Assembly (NCBI GenBank): GCA_964438735.1
Contig: CAYTLW010000068.1
Coordinates: forward strand, 1-38,422
Source of the DNA: CAYTLW01 sp964438735
Lineage (GTDB): Bacteria; Myxococcota_A; UBA9042
Length of the DNA stretch: 38,422 nucleotides
Direction of reading: 5' to 3'
Shown one piece after another: positions 33,137-38,422 of the stretch. The translations under genes and the position numbers were made by a program. The number at the start of each line of letters is the position of its first letter. The first letter of the stretch is position 1. Below the pieces are notes generated by a model. That model did no database searches. It was not told the origin of the DNA and saw only the letters and a list, made by a program, of their open reading frames with translations.

Positions 33137-36100
33137 ATGAAGCAGCACACTGAACGCAACGCAATCGCCATCGTCGGCCTCGGGGCCGTGCTTCCGGACG
33201 CCGACGACGTCGGTCAGTTCTGGAACAACCTCTCCGCAGGTCGCTACAGCATCGGGGATGTGCCCGCGGACCGCTGGTCGACGGATCTCTATTACGACGC
33301 CGATCCCTCAGCGCCGGACAAGGCGTACAGCAAGATCGGCGGCTTCGTGCGCGACCTGAAGTGGGAACCGTTGAAGTGGCGTCTGCCCATCCCGCCCAAG
33401 GTGGCCGGGGCCATGGATCGGGCGCAGAAGTACGGCATCATCGCGGTTCGCGAGGCGGTGGCGCACTACGGCAAGGAATTGGATCGGGCCCGCACCGCGG
33501 TCATCTTCGGCAGCGCCATGGGTGGCGACCGCCACTACCAGACCTCTGCGCGCATCATGTTTCCCGAGTTCGCCGCGTCGCTCGCTGGCACCGACTCCTT
33601 CGACGCGTTGCCGGCGGATACCCGCGCCGATCTGTTGCGCGAGATGGCCGCCAAAGTGGCCGAACGCTTCCCGCAGATCAGCGAAGACACCATGCCAGGC
33701 GAGCTGGCCAATATCATCGCCGGGCGCGTCGCGGCGTTGTTTGACTTCAAGGGTCCGAACTTCACCACGGATGCGGCTTGCGCCTCGGCCATGGCGGCCA
33801 TGAACGCGGCCGTCGAGGGCCTCGTCGAAGGCGACTTCGACTCGGTGCTCACCGGCGGCGTCGACGCCAACATGAGCCCGACGAGCTACATCAAGTTCTG
33901 CAAGATCGGAGCGCTCTCCGCCACCGGAACGCGGCCCTTCGACGCCGGCGCCGATGGCTTCGTCATGGGCGAGGGCGCGGCGGTCTTCCTGCTCCGTCGA
34001 CTGGAGGATGCTGAACGGGATGGCGACGACATCTACGCCGTGATCCGCGGTTTTGGCGCCAGCAGCGACGGAAAGGGCAAGGGCATCACCGCGCCCAACC
34101 CCGCCGGGCAGCGACTGGCCGTGCAACGGGCCTGGGAGAACGCGGGCGTGTCGCCGCAGAGCTGCACGATGATGGAGGCCCATGGCACGTCGACCCGCGT
34201 CGGCGACGTGGTCGAGACGGACACCCTGGCGACCGTCTTCGCCGACTTCGGCCTGCCGCTGGCGAGCGTCTCGCTTGGCTCGGTCAAGTCCAACATCGGC
34301 CACCTCAAGGCCGCCGCCGGCGCCGCTGGCGTGCTCAAATCCACCCTGGCGCTGCATCACAAACAGCTGCCGCCCAGCCTCGGCTTTCAGACGCCCAACC
34401 CGAAGATCTCCTGGAGCGCTTCGCCCTTCGCGGTGAACACCGAACACAGGCCCTGGGACCACACGGTCGACGGCATTCGTCGGGCTGGCATCAGCTCGTT
34501 CGGCTTCGGCGGCACCAACTTCCATGCGGTGTTGGAGGAGTACATCCCGGGGCGCATCGCCGACCAGCGTAGGCGACAGGTAGCGATGCGGGACGCCGCG
34601 TTGACCCCTCCGACTGCCATGACCAGCGCGGCTGCGACGACCCCTGCGGCTCCCGTCGCCGCCAAGACGCCGCCGCGCGGCCTGGTCGTGCTCGGTGCAG
34701 CCGATGACGAGAACCTGGCCAAGCGGCTCGAGCAGCTCGCCGCCGACGCTGCGCGCGGCGTGATTCCCGAGGCCCGTGCACCCGCGCGGGCGGACGTGAC
34801 GGCGCCCGTGCGCCTGGCCATCGACTACGCAGATGCGGACGAGCTGACCGCCCGATGTGCTGCGGCGACCAAGGCGCTGGCCGCCAACCAGCCCGCGGCG
34901 TGGCGAGCGCTGCGCGGTCGCGGCATCTTCCGCGGCGCTGGAACGCCCGGCAAGGTGGCCTTCCTCTTCCCCGGCCAGGGCTCGCAATACGTGAACATGT
35001 TGGCCGGCATGGCCAAGAGCGACCCGGTCGTCGGGCGCACCATCGCCGAAGCCGACGGGGTGATGACGCCGCTGCTGGGCCGACCGCTCACCGATCTGCT
35101 CTACGCCGATCCGGACGATTCGGACGCCATGAAGGCAGCTGACGCGGCCATTCGGCAGACCGAGGTCACCCAGCCGGCCATGCTGGCCGTCGATGTGGCC
35201 CTGCACCGGTTGCTGGACTCCTACGGCATTCAACCGGACATGGTCATGGGTCACAGCCTGGGCGAGTACGGCGCCCTGGTCGCCGCCGGCGTCATGGACT
35301 TTGACGCCGCGCTGACCGCGGTGAGCGCCCGCGGGACCGAGATGGCGCGCGTCTCCATGGACGACAACGGCGCCATGGTCGCGGTCTTCGGCGACCTGCA
35401 GCAGATCAAGGAGGTGGTCGAACAGACCGAGGGCTACCTGGTGGTGGCCAACGTGAACAGCCACAAGCAGGTGGTGGTCGGCGGTGCCACAGAGGCCGTC
35501 GAGCGCGTCACGGCGGCCTTTGGCAAGGCCGGCATGCGAGCGATCCCGCTACCGGTGAGCCACGCCTTCCACACCTCCATCGTGGCGCCGGCGAGCGAAC
35601 CGCTCAAGCGCGTCCTGGCCACGCTCGGCCTGCACGACCCCGTGCTGCCGGTGATCAGCAACGTCAGCGGTCAGTTCCACCCCATGGGCGACGGCGTGGT
35701 CGACGAGATCATCGACCTGCTCGGCCAGCAGATCGCCTCGCCGGTTCAGTTTGTCGACGGGCTGGAGACCCTCTATGCCGAGGGCGCACGCATCTTCGTC
35801 GAAGTGGGTCCCAAGCGTGCCCTGACCGGCATGGTCAGCGATGTGCTGGGCGACCGGGACGGCGTGGTCGCGTTGGCCACCAATCATCCCAAGACCGGCG
35901 AAGTGGCCAGCTTCAATCACGCGTTGGCCGGCCTGTACGCGGCCGGGATCGGCGGCGTGTCCGCGCCTGCGGTGCAGACGCAGCTCGTGAGTGCACCTGT
36001 GGCGGCTCCGCTGCCCGCAGCGCCTGCTCCCGTGGTCGCGCTGCAGACCCCTGCCCCGGGCAGCCCGGCAGGATTGGAACAACTCGGCCGCGTGCTGGCC

Positions 36101-38422
36101 GACGCCATGGCCCGCGCTGGCGTGGCCGTGGGCAGCCCGGCTGCTGTGGACGCCCTGCCGCCGAATGTCATCACCGGCGCCGGCCTTGGCCTGCCCGGTA
36201 CCGAGCGGGTCTTCGACGACCGCAATGTGGCCCGCATCCTGGCCGGCGAGAGCCTCATCGAGGCCATCCCGTTGAAGCTGCGCCATTCGATCCTGGCCAA
36301 GCGGATCACCCGGCTGGTCAAGGGCGATGGCGGGCCCCGATTCGAGACCCTGGACAGCCTGGATGACGTGATCAAGCTGGCCGGGCGGGCCGGCCGTTTC
36401 GAGCTCGACGAAGAGTTCGGTGTGCCATCCGAGCGCGTCGTGGCGTTCGACCGCACCACCTGCCTGGCCATGGCCGCTGGCATCGAGGCCATGCGCGACG
36501 CCGGCCTCCCGCTGGTCATGCGCTACAAGACCACCAGCACCGGCAGCCAGCTGCCCGACCGCTGGATGCTGCCCGAAGCGCTGCGCGACGACACCGGCGT
36601 CATCTTCGGTTCCGCTTTCCCCGGCATGGACTCGCTGGCCGAGGATGCGGCGCGTTATCACGAAGCCCAGGCGCGCCAGGATCGGCTCGACGAGCTGCTC
36701 TCGTTGCGCGACTGGCTGCCCGCCGAGGTGGGCGCGGCCGTTCGGCGGGAGCTGGACAGCCGAATCGACGGTGTGCGGGCGCAGATTGACGCCGCAGACT
36801 ACAAGTTCGATCGGCGCTACCTGTTCCGCATCCTGTCCATGGGGCACTCGCAGTTTGCCGAGTACATCGGCGCCCGCGGCCCCAATACGCAGCTCAACGC
36901 GGCGTGCGCAAGTGGCCCACAAGCGGTGGCCATGGCCGACGACTGGATCCGAACCGGTCGCTGCAAGCGTGTCATCTGCATCACCGCCGATGACGTCACC
37001 ACCGACCGCCTCATGGGCTGGATCGGCGCCGGCTTCCTGGCCAGCGGCGCGGCGGCCACCGACGCCCACGTCGAAGACGCCGCCCTGCCCTTCGACAGGC
37101 GACGGCACGGCATGCTGACCGGCATGGGCGCCGCGGCGATGATCGTCGAGCGCAGCGACGTGGCGCGCAGTCGCGGCATCCGGCCGATCTGCGAGATCCT
37201 CGGCACCGTGACGCTCAACAGCGCCTTCCACGGCACCCGACTGGACATCGAGCACATCGGCGGCGTCATGGAAGCCCTCGTCCAGAAGGCCGAGCGCGAG
37301 CACGGATTGCAACGGGCGCAGATGGCCCCGGAGACCGTCTTCGTCTCGCACGAGACCTACACGCCGGCGCGTGGCGGCAGCGCGGCCGCAGAGATCAACG
37401 CCCTGCGTCGGGTCTTCGGACCGGGCGCCGACCAGGTGGTGATCGCCAATACCAAGGGCTTCACCGGGCACGCCATGGCGGCGGCGGTCGAAGACGTGGT
37501 CGGGATCAAGATCCTGGAGACCGGCATCGTGCCGCCGGTGGCCAACTACAAGGAGCCCGACCCGGAGCTGGGCCGGCTCAACCTGTCGCGCGGCGGCACC
37601 TACCCGGTGCGCTACGTCCTGCGCCTGGCCGCTGGCTTCGGCAGCCAGCTGTCCATGTCGCTGCTGCGCTGGACCCCTTCGCCCAGCGGTCAGCGCACCG
37701 CGCCCCACGCGCTTGGCTACCAGAGTCGGGTCGAGGATGGCGCCACCTGGCAGCGCTGGCTGGCCGCAATCTCCGGCGCCGACGCGCCCGAATTGGAGGT
37801 CGCGCTGCGCACCCTGCGCATCAAGGATCCGCGCGGTGCTCGTCTGGGCGCCCCAGGCCGCGCTGCGCCGCGCGCGCAGAGCAAGCCGAGCGCGCCGAGC
37901 ACGCCGAAAGCTGCGCTGCCGCCGGTGACTTCAGCGCCCGCCGTGGCGGCCAAGGCAGCGCCTGTGCCACAGGGAGCCCCGCAGCCGATCGCTGCACCGC
38001 CCGCCCCCTCAGCCCAGGCCCCTGCTGGCGGCCAGAGCGCGGTGTTGGAGCGCGTCATGGCCATCGTGGCCGTGCAGACGGGCTACCCGGCCGACATGCT
38101 CGAACCGGACCTCGACCTGGAGGCCGATCTCGGCATCGACACGGTCAAGCAGGCCGAGATGTTCGCCGCCGTGCGGGGCGAATACGACCTGCCCCGCGAC
38201 GAGAACCTCAACCTGCGCGACTTCCCGACGCTGGAGCACGTGGTCGGCTGGGTGCTGTCGCAGCGGCCGGAGCTCGGCACCGCGCCCGCCGCGTCGACGG
38301 CAGCGCCGGCCGCGTCGACGGCAGCGCCCGCGGTCGCGCCCCCGGCGCCCCCGGCGGCGGCGGCGGCCGCCGCCGCGGCCCCCCCCGCCGCCGCCCTCGC
38401 CGCGCCGCCCGCGGCGGGAGGG
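33137..38422 (+). CDS. Multidomain polyketide/fatty-acid synthase, KS-AT-KS-ACP... (3' end beyond window)
   Basis: GGAG seven bases upstream supports ATG 33137; 1762 codons are open to the right edge. KS1 (about 8-435) has DAACASAM with Cys215, EAHGTSTRVGD and KSNIGHLKAAAG. The acyltransferase (about 610-900) has FPGQGSQY, GHSLGEY with Ser707, and HAFH, a motif typical of malonyl-CoA selection. KS2 (about 1010-1520) has LNAACASGPQ with Cys1257 and divergent His motifs (VSHETYTPARGG, NTKGFTGHAM). An acyl-carrier domain (about 1640-1715) reads LEADLGIDTVKQAE, with Thr1669 where the phosphopantetheine Ser is expected. An Ala/Pro linker then runs to the edge, where more carrier, reductase or dehydratase domains are likely. 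KS-AT and the ACP style recall PUFA-type and iterative type I synthases, but the second active-looking KS is not the standard PfaA order. Product unknown. Confidence 0.88.
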   Translation, partial: MKQHTERNAIAIVGLGAVLPDADDVGQFWNNLSAGRYSIGDVPADRWSTDLYYDADPSAPDKAYSKIGGFVRDLKWEPLKWRLPIPPKVAGAMDRAQKYGIIAVREAVAHYGKELDRARTAVIFGSAMGGDRHYQTSARIMFPEFAASLAGTDSFDALPADTRADLLREMAAKVAERFPQISEDTMPGELANIIAGRVAALFDFKGPNFTTDAACASAMAAMNAAVEGLVEGDFDSVLTGGVDANMSPTSYIKFCKIGALSATGTRPFDAGADGFVMGEGAAVFLLRRLEDAERDGDDIYAVIRGFGASSDGKGKGITAPNPAGQRLAVQRAWENAGVSPQSCTMMEAHGTSTRVGDVVETDTLATVFADFGLPLASVSLGSVKSNIGHLKAAAGAAGVLKSTLALHHKQLPPSLGFQTPNPKISWSASPFAVNTEHRPWDHTVDGIRRAGISSFGFGGTNFHAVLEEYIPGRIADQRRRQVAMRDAALTPPTAMTSAAATTPAAPVAAKTPPRGLVVLGAADDENLAKRLEQLAADAARGVIPEARAPARADVTAPVRLAIDYADADELTARCAAATKALAANQPAAWRALRGRGIFRGAGTPGKVAFLFPGQGSQYVNMLAGMAKSDPVVGRTIAEADGVMTPLLGRPLTDLLYADPDDSDAMKAADAAIRQTEVTQPAMLAVDVALHRLLDSYGIQPDMVMGHSLGEYGALVAAGVMDFDAALTAVSARGTEMARVSMDDNGAMVAVFGDLQQIKEVVEQTEGYLVVANVNSHKQVVVGGATEAVERVTAAFGKAGMRAIPLPVSHAFHTSIVAPASEPLKRVLATLGLHDPVLPVISNVSGQFHPMGDGVVDEIIDLLGQQIASPVQFVDGLETLYAEGARIFVEVGPKRALTGMVSDVLGDRDGVVALATNHPKTGEVASFNHALAGLYAAGIGGVSAPAVQTQLVSAPVAAPLPAAPAPVVALQTPAPGSPAGLEQLGRVLADAMARAGVAVGSPAAVDALPPNVITGAGLGLPGTERVFDDRNVARILAGESLIEAIPLKLRHSILAKRITRLVKGDGGPRFETLDSLDDVIKLAGRAGRFELDEEFGVPSERVVAFDRTTCLAMAAGIEAMRDAGLPLVMRYKTTSTGSQLPDRWMLPEALRDDTGVIFGSAFPGMDSLAEDAARYHEAQARQDRLDELLSLRDWLPAEVGAAVRRELDSRIDGVRAQIDAADYKFDRRYLFRILSMGHSQFAEYIGARGPNTQLNAACASGPQAVAMADDWIRTGRCKRVICITADDVTTDRLMGWIGAGFLASGAAATDAHVEDAALPFDRRRHGMLTGMGAAAMIVERSDVARSRGIRPICEILGTVTLNSAFHGTRLDIEHIGGVMEALVQKAEREHGLQRAQMAPETVFVSHETYTPARGGSAAAEINALRRVFGPGADQVVIANTKGFTGHAMAAAVEDVVGIKILETGIVPPVANYKEPDPELGRLNLSRGGTYPVRYVLRLAAGFGSQLSMSLLRWTPSPSGQRTAPHALGYQSRVEDGATWQRWLAAISGADAPELEVALRTLRIKDPRGARLGAPGRAAPRAQSKPSAPSTPKAALPPVTSAPAVAAKAAPVPQGAPQPIAAPPAPSAQAPAGGQSAVLERVMAIVAVQTGYPADMLEPDLDLEADLGIDTVKQAEMFAAVRGEYDLPRDENLNLRDFPTLEHVVGWVLSQRPELGTAPAASTAAPAASTAAPAVAPPAPPAAAAAAAAAPPAAALAAPPAAGG
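38288..38328 (+). repeat. Tandem 20-base repeat in the synthase linker
   Basis: Two identical 20-base copies with a period of 21 bases (38288-38307 and 38309-38328) encode the Ala/Ser/Thr/Pro linker after the carrier domain. It is followed by almost pure G/C low-complexity sequence to the window edge. Confidence 0.85.

Noticed and set aside
31445..33148. Minus-strand open frame (567 codons) opposite the acyl-CoA dehydrogenase
   Set aside because: The plus-strand reading gives a full acyl-CoA dehydrogenase with the catalytic Glu; the antisense frame has no recognisable content.
33308..37708. Two minus-strand open frames of about 718 and 719 codons opposite the synthase
   Set aside because: The plus strand carries complete KS, AT and KS domains with all catalytic motifs. 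The antisense frames are His/Arg/Gly/Asp-rich and motif-free.

Overview
The window is GC-rich DNA, densely coded on both strands. It contains many secreted lipoproteins with acidic Asp/Pro/Thr/Ser spacers, CDDG...CT.D.C cysteine repeats, a MopE-type DNDCDG motif, a Ser/Thr kinase fused to an ATPase, and a large polyketide/fatty-acid synthase. This combination is typical of Myxococcota and related former Deltaproteobacteria such as Bradymonadia. That placement is inferred from gene style; there is no rRNA or other marker gene in the window. I saw no tRNA, rRNA, CRISPR array, transposase or phage gene. No gene-free gap exceeds 300 bases.

Region 1 (1-6947) holds envelope and secretion genes. On the minus strand a lipoprotein of unknown function is followed by a matrixin-like zinc protease that runs to the left edge. 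On the plus strand are a small cupin, a lipoprotein with a DxGP-repeat stalk and an extensin-like (peptidase M15-type) domain, and a beta-helix protein carrying three IVDPAYS motifs. A PLP-dependent class V aminotransferase lies between the last two on the minus strand.

Region 2 (6998-12563) is a signalling pair transcribed divergently. One gene encodes a 1358-residue Ser/Thr kinase with zinc ribbons, a degenerate cyclase-like domain, an AAA ATPase and TPRs. The other encodes a soluble GAF histidine kinase.

Region 3 (12592-28682, minus strand) is the most striking part. Four closely spaced genes run in one direction. The first encodes a 2824-residue lipoprotein with about 26 CDDG repeats, then 17 copies of a ~103-residue, 12-cysteine repeat, then a somatomedin-B-like knot. 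Five bases later comes a protein with three complete DsbA-like thioredoxin domains. Next is a 1578-residue lipoprotein with a related cysteine-rich stalk and two seven-bladed beta-propellers. Overlapping its stop codon by 4 bp is a small membrane-anchored protein resembling AgmX/TonB C-terminal domains. The layout suggests an extremely disulfide-rich surface structure made together with its own oxidative folding factor. I do not know a described system with this composition.

Region 4 (28917-38422) begins with an orphan AAA+ ATPase of the type associated with extracellular contractile injection systems (minus strand). It is followed on the plus strand by an acyl-CoA dehydrogenase and a multidomain synthase (KS-AT-KS-ACP...) that is cut by the right edge. 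These last two probably form one transcription unit for an unusual lipid or polyketide.
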